Shown here: positions 1-7,278 of the stretch, in pieces
How positions within the stretch are numbered: position 1 is the first letter of the stretch
Layout of the letters: each line of letters opens with the position of its first letter
Assembly (NCBI RefSeq): GCF_003944755.1
Contig: NZ_RWGU01000048.1
Coordinates: 1-64,000, forward strand
From: Rhodovulum robiginosum
GTDB lineage: Bacteria > Pseudomonadota > Alphaproteobacteria > Rhodobacterales > Rhodobacteraceae
Direction: 5' to 3'
DNA length: 64,000 nt
Notes under the pieces: generated by a model
What the model saw: only the letters and a program-made list of their open reading frames with translations
Databases searched by the model: none
Told to the model about the DNA's origin: nothing
Program-made: the position numbers and the translations under genes

Positions 1-318
1 AAGGCCCACGCCCAGCGCCATGGCCGACAGCGCCGCGGCAGCGACCGGGCCCGATCCGTCGGGCAGGGCGGCCAGCGCCGCGGCGGCCAGCGCTGTCAGC
101 GCCGCCGAGGGCGCCACCGGCCACAGCGATGCCGCGCCTCGTAACAGCCGCAGCGACAGCACCGCGCCGGCGCAGCAGCCGATGGCGAAAAGCAGCAGCC
201 AAAGGATCACGGCCACCCCACCGTTCGCGGTGCCCGTCAGCCCGGCCAGACACAGCGCGGCCCCCGCCCAGATGCCGCCCATCAGCCCTGCGTGCCGATA
301 GAGAATGCCGCGTGTCAT
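1..318 (-). CDS. Partial integral membrane protein, N-terminal part
   Basis: The frame is open from an ATG at 318 to the window edge, so the 106 residues seen are the N-terminal part only. GGGAGGA lies six bases before the ATG and supports this start. The protein is very hydrophobic, with candidate membrane spans near residues 12-30, 34-55, 66-85 and 90-106, and almost no charged residues between them. The spacing of spans and a TG-T-N motif after the first one recall DUF1275 (YoaK-like) membrane proteins, but this is a weak impression. A general transporter fragment is equally possible. No function is claimed. Confidence 0.6.
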   Translation of the reverse strand, partial: MTRGILYRHAGLMGGIWAGAALCLAGLTGTANGGVAVILWLLLFAIGCCAGAVLSLRLLRGAASLWPVAPSAALTALAAAALAALPDGSGPVAAAALSAMALGVGL

Positions 319-679
319 TCGTCGTCCTCCCTCACGGGCCCGATGCCGGGGCTGCGTTTGGCCGCGGCTTCGCCTTGCGGATCGGGCCCGATGGGCGGCC
401 TATCCGCCCACCCCTATGAATGAGCGCAAGTTGCCGCAGCGCAAGCCCCGAGATCCCGGCCCGGTCCAGAACCCATTCCATAGCCATGATCGGCGCCGAT
501 GCCACGGTCCGGTTGACGCAGCGGCGCGGCCGTTCTGCCAAGGTGCGCGGAATCGCGCAAAACGGCAGGCAGCGCTTCCGTTGCGGCGTGGCCTCTGCCA
601 AGCTCTGCCCAGCCGGTGCGCCGCGTCGCACCCCGCCGCCCGTTCGCGCGGCAGGCACGAAACCGGAAGGAGGACCGTG
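319..679. other. Spacer of 361 bases without a supported gene
   Basis: Open frames exist here on both strands, but they are Arg/Ala/Pro-rich, lack ribosome binding sites and look like noise of GC-rich DNA. The spacer lies between two divergently read genes, so it must hold both of their promoters, but no convincing -35/-10 pair was found. Confidence 0.5.
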
Positions 680-973
680 ATGTTTTTCAAACCCGCCCTC
701 GGCGCCATCGCGCTGGCCGGCCTGTCGGGCTGTATCGACAGCGGTGGCGCGCCGAATTCCGGCCCGCCCAGCGTCGACGAGCAGGCCTGCCTCGCCGCGG
801 TCGTGCGCGAGGCCAGCAACCCGGACGTCACGGTGATATCTTCGCAGGAATCCGAGGCGGGCACGACGGTGCGGATCGGCGTCGGGGCGGGACGGGCGCC
901 CTGGCAATGCCTCGCCTACCCGGACGGCACGACGGGCGAGGTGATGTCGCTGGTCGACGAGGGCGCGCTCTGA
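680..973 (+). CDS. Small secreted lipoprotein, unknown function
   Basis: This 97-residue protein starts with a lipoprotein signal: a hydrophobic stretch at residues 6-16 ending in the lipobox L-S-G-C, with Cys18 the expected lipidated residue. AAGGAGGA just upstream of the ATG fixes the start. The mature part has two more cysteines (Cys37 and Cys77) that could form a disulfide outside the cytoplasm, and a C-terminal W-Q-C-L-A-Y-P-D-G-T stretch that looks conserved-protein-like. Mature protein would sit in the periplasm, anchored to a membrane. It stands alone, reading away from the membrane protein on the left. I do not recognise the family. Confidence 0.75.
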   Translation: MFFKPALGAIALAGLSGCIDSGGAPNSGPPSVDEQACLAAVVREASNPDVTVISSQESEAGTTVRIGVGAGRAPWQCLAYPDGTTGEVMSLVDEGAL

Positions 974-1077
974 TGCGCCCGCCTGCCACCGCTACGCAAA
1001 CCAGGCAACAGGGCAGGTACCTCCCGTCCGGCTGACCTGTGGTGCCATGTTGCCCCGGACTGAGAGCCCAGCCCGCC

Positions 1078-1368
1078 ATGCCCATGCAGCTATTCCGCCA
1101 TGCCAGCCGAGAACGCAACGCCGACACCCGGCGGGTCTACGCACTGTACGAAATCGCACATACGGTCGTCGATTTCGCCGCCGCGCTGTGCTTTCTCGTC
1201 GGCTCGATCCTGTTTTTCTGGGACGCGGCCGAAACCCCGGCAATCTGGCTTTTCGTCCTCGGCTCGGTCTTTTTCTTTCTCAAGCCGGCGATCCGGCTTA
1301 TGCGCGAGATACAGCTCTACCGCATGGGCCGGCTCGACCGGCTCGCCGCCCGCGCCGAGGAGGACTAG
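1078..1368 (+). CDS. YrhK domain membrane protein
   Basis: A 96-residue protein with two membrane helices (about residues 30-48 and 55-70) and the YrhK-type pattern L-Y-E-I/T-V-V-D-F, G-S-I-L-F-F and R-L-M-R-E-I. The family's role is not established. I chose the ATG at 1078, because the longer frame from a GTG at 1039 adds residues unlike the family; an ATG at 1084 is also possible. No start has a strong ribosome binding site. The nitrilase-like gene begins six bases after the stop, so the two are probably cotranscribed. Confidence 0.75.
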   Translation: MPMQLFRHASRERNADTRRVYALYEIAHTVVDFAAALCFLVGSILFFWDAAETPAIWLFVLGSVFFFLKPAIRLMREIQLYRMGRLDRLAARAEED

Positions 1369-1374
1369 CGCCAG

Positions 1375-2250
1375 ATGACACGCCCGCTGATCGCCGCCGC
1401 CGCGCAATTTGCCAGCCGCATCGGCGATCTTGGCGCCAATTTCGACGAGCATCGCGCCTGGGTGCATTCGGCGCGGGCCCATGACGCCGACCTTCTGGTC
1501 TTCCCCGAGCTCAGCCTTGCGGGCCATCACGGCGCCGAGGCGTTGCTGGACGTCGCCATCAGGCGCACTGACAAGCGGCTGTTGGACCTCTCTCGCGAGG
1601 CGGGCGAGATGATCCTCGTGGTGGGCTTCATCGAGGAAGGGCCCGGCGCGCAATTCTACAACGCCGCGGCCGTGCTCAAGGCCGGGCGGCTGATCTACCT
1701 GCACCGCAAGATCAACCTGCCCTCCTACGGACGGCTGGTCGAGACCAAGTATTATGCGCAAGGCCGCTTCGTCGACACCCATGCCATCGGCGAGGACTGG
1801 CGGCTGGGCCTTTTGATCTGTGCCGATCTGTGGAACCCGGCGCTGGTGCACATGGCCTTTCTGCACGGGGCCACGCTTTTGGTCGCGCCGATCTCGTCAG
1901 GGGTCGAGGCCGTGGGCGAGGGGTTCGACAACCCCGCCGGCTGGGCCGCGACGATGCATTTCTACTCGATGATGTACGGGGCGCCCTCGATCATGGCCAA
2001 CCGCGTCGGCACCGAGGAAAACCTGACCTTCTGGGGTGGCTCGCGCATCCTCGACGCCTTTGGTCAGCCGCTGGCGGTGGCCGGCGATGGGCCCGAACTC
2101 ATCACCGCCGAGCTGGATTACGGGCAGCTGCGCCAGGCCCGCGCGATGCTGCCCACGGTGCGCGACAGCAACCTCGCCCTTGTCGCGCGCGAGATGACCC
2201 GGCTGACCGACACGCTGGGCGTGCCCGACATCATCCGCCACGCAGAGTAG
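1375..2250 (+). CDS. Carbon-nitrogen hydrolase (nitrilase superfamily amidase)
   Basis: At 291 residues this is a single-domain member of the nitrilase superfamily, cytosolic enzymes that cleave non-peptide C-N bonds through a Glu-Lys-Cys triad. All three residues are visible: Glu45 in F-P-E-L-S-L, Lys112 in H-R-K-I-N-L-P, and Cys149 in L-I-C-A-D-L-W-N-P. The later W-G-G-S stretch and the G-P-E-L-I-T-A-E-L-D segment also fit the fold. Substrate cannot be told from sequence; amidase, beta-ureidopropionase-like or NAD-synthetase-type glutaminase activities are alternatives, though no synthetase domain is attached. GAGGA at the end of the upstream YrhK gene serves as ribosome binding site. Confidence 0.85.
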   Translation: MTRPLIAAAAQFASRIGDLGANFDEHRAWVHSARAHDADLLVFPELSLAGHHGAEALLDVAIRRTDKRLLDLSREAGEMILVVGFIEEGPGAQFYNAAAVLKAGRLIYLHRKINLPSYGRLVETKYYAQGRFVDTHAIGEDWRLGLLICADLWNPALVHMAFLHGATLLVAPISSGVEAVGEGFDNPAGWAATMHFYSMMYGAPSIMANRVGTEENLTFWGGSRILDAFGQPLAVAGDGPELITAELDYGQLRQARAMLPTVRDSNLALVAREMTRLTDTLGVPDIIRHAE

Positions 2251-2309
2251 GGCGGCGCCAGGCCGAAGGCGCTGGCCCCTCTCGGCCATAACGCCGCCCG
2301 ATGCAGTCC

Positions 2310-2383
2310 GTAGGGTGGCTGCCAACGCACCGCCGGCACCCCGAAGCCCGGCCGAGTGAGTGGTGGGTTCGCACCCACCCTAC
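2310..2383. repeat. 74-base intergenic element with inverted ends
   Basis: The segment begins GTAGGGTGG (2310-2318) and ends with its exact reverse complement CCACCCTAC (2375-2383). Just inside the right end GGTGGGT and ACCCACC form a second small hairpin. It lies between the nitrilase-like gene and pheT and does not encode a protein. Such elements with GTAGGGTG-type ends are, to my knowledge, scattered in Rhodobacterales intergenic regions; that they are one family is inference. Confidence 0.55.
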
Positions 2384-2517
2384 CGCGCGGCCGCGCCCCG
2401 GCGCGCGCCCACGGTCCGCCCCGGCTCGCGTCGCCGCGCCTTGCGCTCGCCCCTTCCCCCTCTCGGCCCTTTCGGCTAACACGCCCCGGACCGCTGACCC
2501 AATGCAGGGACGCCACG

Positions 2518-4920
2518 ATGAAGTTCACCCTTTCCTGGCTGAAGGACCACCTCGACACCGAGGCGAGCCTCGACGAGATCCTCGACGCGCTGACCGACCT
2601 GGGGCTTGAGGTCGAGGGCGTCGAGAACCCGGCCATGAAGCTGGAAGAGTTCACCCTCGGCAAGGTGCTGAAGGCCGAGAAACACCCCGATGCCGACCGC
2701 CTGCGCGTTTGCCAGGTGGCGACGGCCCGGGGCGTACAGCAAATCATCTGCGGCGCACCCAATGCGCGCGAGGGCATCACCGTGGTGGTGGCCCATCCCG
2801 GCACCTACATCCCCGGCATCGACACGATCATCCAGGTCGGCAAGATCCGCGGCGTGGAAAGCCACGGCATGATGTGCTCGGAACGCGAGATGGAGCTTTC
2901 CGACGAACATGACGGCATCATCGAGCTGCCCTCGGGCGAGGTGGGCGAGAAATTCACCGACTGGCTGGCCGGGAACGACCCGGCCAAGGTCGACCCGGTG
3001 ATCGAGATCGCCATCACCCCCAACCGGCCCGACGCGCTGGGCGTGCACGGCATCGCCCGTGACCTCGCCGCGCGGGGGCTGGGCACGCTGAAACCGGTTG
3101 AGGTGGACCCGGTCGCGGGGCAGTTTCCCTGCCCGGTCTCCGTCACCATCGACCCCGAAACGCAGGAAAGCGCCTGCCCGGTCTTCTATGGCCGCGTGAT
3201 CAAGGGCGTGAAGAACGGCCCCTCGCCGCAGTGGCTGCGGGACCGGCTGCGCGCCATCGGCCTGCGCCCCATCTCGGCGCTGGTCGATATCACCAACTTC
3301 TTCACCTGCGACATGAACCGCCCGCTGCACGTCTTCGACGCCGACAAGGTGGCCGGTGCCGCCCTGCGTGTGCATGGCGCCGAGGGAGGCGAGACCTTCC
3401 TTGCGCTGGACGAGAAAGAGTATGTCATGCAACCGGGCATGACCGTGATTTCCGACGCAAACGGCGTGGAAAGCCTCGGCGGCGTGATGGGCGGGGAAGA
3501 GAGCGGCTGTACCGAAGACACCGCCAACGTCTTCCTCGAAGCCGCCTATTTCGACCCGATCCGCACCGCGATGACCGGCCGGGCGCTCAAGATCAATTCC
3601 GACGCCCGCTACCGTTTCGAACGCGGGATCGACCCCGAGTGGACGCCCCACGGGGTGGAGGCCGCGACGCGGATGATCATGGATCTTTGCGGCGGCGAAC
3701 CTTCCGAGGTTGTCGTGGCCGGCGCCATCCCCGACACCGCGCGGGCCTACAAGCTGGACACCGACCGGGTGGAAAGCCTGGTGGGCATGGACATCCCCGC
3801 CGACGAACAGCGCAAGACGCTGACCGCGCTGGGGTTCCGGCTGGAGGGCGACATGGCCCACGTGCCGCCCTGGCGGCCCGATGTGCTGGGCGAGGCCGAT
3901 CTGGTGGAAGAGGTCGCGCGCGTTGCCTCTCTGACCAAGCTTGAAGGCAAACGCATGCCGCGCGTCCATGTGGGCGTGCCCACCGGCATCCTGACGCACA
4001 TGCAAAAGCGCGAGGCCGCCGCGCGCCGCACCTGCGCGGCGCTGGGCTACAACGAATGCGTCACCTACTCTTTCATCGATCAGGCCAGCGCCGCGCTGTT
4101 CGGCGGGGGCGATGACGCGGCGGCGCTGGAAAACCCCATTTCCAGCGAGATGAGCCATATGCGCCCCGCGTTGTTGCCGGGCCTCTTGCAGGCCGCGGCG
4201 CGCAACCAGGCACGCGGGTTCATGGACCTGGCGCTTTTCGAGGTCGGTCCCGCCTTCCACGGGGCCGAGCCCGAAGAGCAGCACCTGCTGGCCTCGGGCC
4301 TTCTGGTCGGCCAGTCGGCCCCGCGCGACCCCTATGGCTCGCGCAGGCCAGTGGACCTTTACGACGTCAAGGCCGATTGCGAGGCGGTGCTGGCCGCCAT
4401 CGGCGCGCCCGCCAAGGCGCAGATCCTGCGCGGCGCGCGCGAATGGTGGCATCCGGGCCGGCACGGCATGGTCTGCCTCGGGCCCAAGAAAGTGATGGCC
4501 GTCTTCGGCGAGCTGCACCCCAAGGTGCTGGCCAGGATGGACGTGAAGGGCCCCGCCATGGCCTTTACCGTATGGCTGGAAGAGCCGCCCTTGCCGCGCA
4601 GGAAGGCCGCCACGCGGCCCGCGCTGGGCGCGTCGGATTTCCAGCCGGTCGAGCGCGACTTTGCCTTCGTGCTGGATGCCCAGGTCGAGGCCGCCAACGT
4701 GGTCAACGCCGCCGCCGGCGCCGACAAGGCGCTGATCGAAGAGGTGCGCGTGTTCGACGAGTTCATCGGCGGCAGCCTCGGGGAGGGCAAGAAATCGCTG
4801 GCCATCACCGTGCGGATGCAGCCCGTCGACAAGACCCTGACCGAGGAAGAGATCGAGGCCGTGGGCAGGAAGATCGTCGAGAAGGTACAAAAGGCCACCG
4901 GCGGCACGCTGCGCGGCTGA
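2518..4920 (+). CDS. pheT: Phenylalanine-tRNA ligase beta subunit
   Basis: This 800-residue protein has the full bacterial PheT layout: N-terminal M-K-F-T-L-S-W-L, an EMAP/OB-type tRNA-binding domain at about residues 39-150, B3/B4 and B5 domains through the middle, a catalytic-like domain at about 490-690, and a C-terminal anticodon-binding FDX-ACB domain from about 707. With PheS it forms the alpha2-beta2 enzyme that charges tRNA-Phe in the cytoplasm. The ATG at 2518 follows AGGGA and matches the family start; the longer frame upstream is Arg/Pro-rich noise. pheS is not next to it: a nitrilase-like gene precedes it and a phosphoribosyltransferase follows. Confidence 0.97.
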   Translation: MKFTLSWLKDHLDTEASLDEILDALTDLGLEVEGVENPAMKLEEFTLGKVLKAEKHPDADRLRVCQVATARGVQQIICGAPNAREGITVVVAHPGTYIPGIDTIIQVGKIRGVESHGMMCSEREMELSDEHDGIIELPSGEVGEKFTDWLAGNDPAKVDPVIEIAITPNRPDALGVHGIARDLAARGLGTLKPVEVDPVAGQFPCPVSVTIDPETQESACPVFYGRVIKGVKNGPSPQWLRDRLRAIGLRPISALVDITNFFTCDMNRPLHVFDADKVAGAALRVHGAEGGETFLALDEKEYVMQPGMTVISDANGVESLGGVMGGEESGCTEDTANVFLEAAYFDPIRTAMTGRALKINSDARYRFERGIDPEWTPHGVEAATRMIMDLCGGEPSEVVVAGAIPDTARAYKLDTDRVESLVGMDIPADEQRKTLTALGFRLEGDMAHVPPWRPDVLGEADLVEEVARVASLTKLEGKRMPRVHVGVPTGILTHMQKREAAARRTCAALGYNECVTYSFIDQASAALFGGGDDAAALENPISSEMSHMRPALLPGLLQAAARNQARGFMDLALFEVGPAFHGAEPEEQHLLASGLLVGQSAPRDPYGSRRPVDLYDVKADCEAVLAAIGAPAKAQILRGAREWWHPGRHGMVCLGPKKVMAVFGELHPKVLARMDVKGPAMAFTVWLEEPPLPRRKAATRPALGASDFQPVERDFAFVLDAQVEAANVVNAAAGADKALIEEVRVFDEFIGGSLGEGKKSLAITVRMQPVDKTLTEEEIEAVGRKIVEKVQKATGGTLRG

Positions 4921-4943
4921 CAGGGGTGGTCCTGGCGGCGAGG

Positions 4944-4964
4944 CTGGGGGGCTCTGCCCCCCAG
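4944..4964 (+). terminator. Strong hairpin after pheT
   Basis: CTGGGGGGC and GCCCCCCAG form a perfect nine-base stem with a TCT loop, starting 23 bases after the pheT stop. No run of T follows, so if it terminates it is not a textbook intrinsic terminator. It is immediately followed by the GATATTT...GAAGAAG repeat. Confidence 0.5.
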
Positions 4965-4971
4965 ACCCCCC

Positions 4972-4994
4972 GGGATATTTCCGGCCAGAAGAAG
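4972..4994. repeat. Copy of dispersed ATATTT...GGCCAGAAGAAG motif
   Basis: The string GGGATATTT, two bases, then GGCCAGAAGAAG lies between pheT and the phosphoribosyltransferase gene. Two closely similar copies in opposite orientation occur at 21985-22050, so the motif is present at least three times in this window, always between genes. Confidence 0.55.
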
Positions 4995-5091
4995 CGGCCG
5001 CGGGGCGCAAGGGGGACGGCGGCCGGGGCTTGGCCCCGCGCCGGGGCGGCGGCATACTCTGCCCCGCGACGGGAAGACGGGAGACAGCGCG

Positions 5092-5748
5092 ATGTTCGAC
5101 AACCGCGAGGCCGCCGGGCGGCTGCTGGCTGAAAAGGTCGCCGCCGCCGAGCCGGAAAACCCGCTGGTGCTGGCCCTGCCCCGCGGCGGCGTGCCCGTCG
5201 CGCTGCCGGTGGCCAAGGCGCTGGGCGCGCCGCTGGACCTGGCGCTGGTGCGCAAGATCGGCATGCCCGGCAACCCCGAACTTGCCGCCGGCGCCGTGGT
5301 CGATGGCGGTGCCCGCGAGGTCGTTTTCAACGACGAGGTGCTGGGCTACGCGGGTCTGACGCAGGCCGATTTCGCCGGGGCCGTCGAGGAAAAGCTGAAA
5401 GAGATCGAGGCGCGGCGCGAAAGATACCTCGGCGGCCGCAGGCCCGAAAAGATCGCCGGGCGCACCGCCATCGTGGTGGATGACGGCATCGCCACCGGCG
5501 CCACCGTGCGGGCCGTTTTGCAGGCGTTGCGCAAGCGCGGCCCGCTGGAGATATGGCTGGCCGTGCCGGTCGGCCCGCAAGAGGTGATCTGGCAGATTCG
5601 GGGAATGACGGACCGGCTGATCTTCCTGTCTGCGCCGCGCGATTTCTACGCGGTCGGCGCCCATTACCGCGAATTCGGCCAGGTCAGTGACGAAGAAGTC
5701 GTGCAGATGATGCGCAGCTACCGAAACAGTGAAGGGAGCGAGACATGA
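5092..5748 (+). CDS. Phosphoribosyltransferase-domain protein (COG1926 type)
   Basis: The 218-residue protein has a type I phosphoribosyltransferase fold. The PRPP-binding loop is visible at residues 126-139, with the acidic pair Asp130-Asp131 followed by G-I-A-T-G-A-T. The N-terminal R-E-A-A-G-R-L-L and L-P-R-G-G-V-P-V motifs are typical of the COG1926 group, whose substrate is unknown. The family could act in base salvage or related chemistry in the cytoplasm. GGGAGA lies seven bases before the ATG. The stop overlaps the start of the YtoQ gene by four bases, so the two are very probably translationally coupled. Confidence 0.85.
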   Translation: MFDNREAAGRLLAEKVAAAEPENPLVLALPRGGVPVALPVAKALGAPLDLALVRKIGMPGNPELAAGAVVDGGAREVVFNDEVLGYAGLTQADFAGAVEEKLKEIEARRERYLGGRRPEKIAGRTAIVVDDGIATGATVRAVLQALRKRGPLEIWLAVPVGPQEVIWQIRGMTDRLIFLSAPRDFYAVGAHYREFGQVSDEEVVQMMRSYRNSEGSET

Positions 5749-6194
5749 CGCTGAAGGTTTACCTTTCGGGCGAGATCCATACCGATTGGCGCGAGCAGAT
5801 CGTCGAGGGCGCCACGGGGCTGGACGTGGCCTTCGACAGCCCCGTCACCGACCACGCCGCCAGCGACGATTGCGGCGTGGCGATCCTGGGCGCCGAAGAC
5901 AACAAGTACTGGCACGACCACAAGGGCGCGATGGTCAACGCGATCCGCACCCGCAAGGGGATTGCAGATGCCGATGTCGTGGTGGTGCGCTTCGGCGAGA
6001 AATACAAGCAGTGGAACGCGGCCTTCGACGCGGGCTATGCGGCCGCGCTGGGCAAGTCGCTGATCGTGCTGCACGGGCCCGACCATGCCCACGCGCTGAA
6101 AGAGGTCGATGCCGCCGCGCTGGCCGTCGCCGAAGAGCCGCGCCAGGTGGTCGAGATCCTGCGCTACGTGCTGACCGGCGAACTGCCAGGCTAG
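5745..6194 (+). CDS. YtoQ family protein
   Basis: A 149-residue protein with the characteristic YtoQ opening V-Y-L-S-G-E-I-H-T-D-W and the central G-A-E-D-N-K-Y-W-H-D stretch. The N-terminal strand-loop pattern and the later A-D-V-V-V-V-R-F resemble the nucleoside 2-deoxyribosyltransferase-like Rossmann fold, so nucleotide- or base-related chemistry is a fair guess; the actual activity is unknown. It overlaps the phosphoribosyltransferase by ATGA, and its stop codon overlaps the stop of the convergent tsaC gene. Length agrees with the family. Confidence 0.85.
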   Translation: MTLKVYLSGEIHTDWREQIVEGATGLDVAFDSPVTDHAASDDCGVAILGAEDNKYWHDHKGAMVNAIRTRKGIADADVVVVRFGEKYKQWNAAFDAGYAAALGKSLIVLHGPDHAHALKEVDAAALAVAEEPRQVVEILRYVLTGELPG

Positions 6195-7147
6195 GCCGGC
6201 CGCGGCGCGGCGGCCCGGCGCAGCCGGTCGTTGATCGCGCGCCCCAGCCCGTGATCGGGCACCGGGGCCACCGCGATGGCCTGGCCCGGCGCGGCGCGGG
6301 CGTCAAGCGCGCGCAGGTGGTGAAACAGGTTCGCCGCCGCCTCGACCAGATCGCCCGTGGCGGAAAGGTTCAGCGCGGCGCCCGCGCAGTCGGGGCCGAA
6401 GCCCAGCCAGAGCGCCCCCTCGGGATTTTCCGTCGCGTTCAGCCGCACGGCTGCGCCCGGCGCGTAATGCGAGGTCAGCTGACCCGGCGCGCTGGGCCGC
6501 TCATTGGCCGGCGGTGCCTCCAGCGGGCCGCCGAGGCAGGCCTCCAGCGCCTCGGCGGGCAGGCCCCCCGGGCGCAACAGCACCGGCTCGGGCTGAAATC
6601 CCACGATGGTCGATTCCACCCCTACCGGGCAGGCGCCCCCGTCCAGCACCGCCGCGATCAACCCCTCCAACCCGGCCAGCACATGCTCGGCGCGGGTCGG
6701 GCTGACCTGTCCCGACTGGTTGGCCGAGGGCGCGGCGACCGCCCCGCCGAACTCGGTCAGCAGGGCACGGGCGACCGGGTGGTCGGGCAGGCGCAGCGCC
6801 ACGGTCGGCAGCTCTGCGGTGACCAGCGGCGAGACCGCCGCGCCCGCGCGAAGCGGCAGCACCAGCGTCAGCGCGCCGGGCCAGAAGGCGTCGGCCAGCC
6901 GCTCGGCCTCGGGCGGGAATTCGGCGATCGTGCGCGCGGTCTTCAGGTCGGGCACATGCACGATCAGCGGGTTGAAGCGCGGCCGTCCCTTGGCCTCGAA
7001 GATACGCGCAACCGCGGCATCGTTGGCCGCGTCGGCGCCCAGGCCGTAGACCGTCTCGGTCGGAAAGGCCACCAGCCGCCCCTCTCGCAGCAACTGCGCG
7101 GCCCGGACGAGGCCCGCGCCGTCGGGGATCAGGGTCTCGGTCTGCAT
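6191..7147 (-). CDS. tsaC: L-threonylcarbamoyladenylate synthase (TsaC/Sua5)
   Basis: The 318-residue protein makes threonylcarbamoyl-AMP from threonine, bicarbonate and ATP, the first step of the t6A modification at position 37 of ANN-decoding tRNAs. The YrdC core is at about residues 15-200 with the hallmark F-P-T-E-T-V-Y-G-L-G near residue 32 and S-P-like A-A-P-S-A-N-Q-S-G further on. A C-terminal extension from about 225 is the Sua5 domain, so this is the long Sua5-type form. ATG at 7147 has GGAG seven bases upstream; an ATG 15 bases earlier lacks one. Convergent with YtoQ (four shared bases) and divergent from the acyl-CoA dehydrogenase. Confidence 0.95.
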   Translation of the reverse strand: MQTETLIPDGAGLVRAAQLLREGRLVAFPTETVYGLGADAANDAAVARIFEAKGRPRFNPLIVHVPDLKTARTIAEFPPEAERLADAFWPGALTLVLPLRAGAAVSPLVTAELPTVALRLPDHPVARALLTEFGGAVAAPSANQSGQVSPTRAEHVLAGLEGLIAAVLDGGACPVGVESTIVGFQPEPVLLRPGGLPAEALEACLGGPLEAPPANERPSAPGQLTSHYAPGAAVRLNATENPEGALWLGFGPDCAGAALNLSATGDLVEAAANLFHHLRALDARAAPGQAIAVAPVPDHGLGRAINDRLRRAAAPRPA

Positions 7148-7278
7148 GGCTGGGCTCCGCATGACGTGGCGTTTTGGCTTGAAGGGGCGTCGTGCTGGGT
7201 TAGGGTCTCGGCACGCTGTCTGGTGACATAGCCGCGCGGGGCCCCCGGCTCAAGACGCGGCCGAGTGGGAGGGAAACC

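Noticed and set aside
2476-5664. Very long open frame (over 1000 codons) antisense to pheT and the phosphoribosyltransferase
   Set aside because: It is rich in His, Arg, Gly and Asp, has no family motifs or ribosome binding site, and mirrors the GC-rich third positions of pheT.
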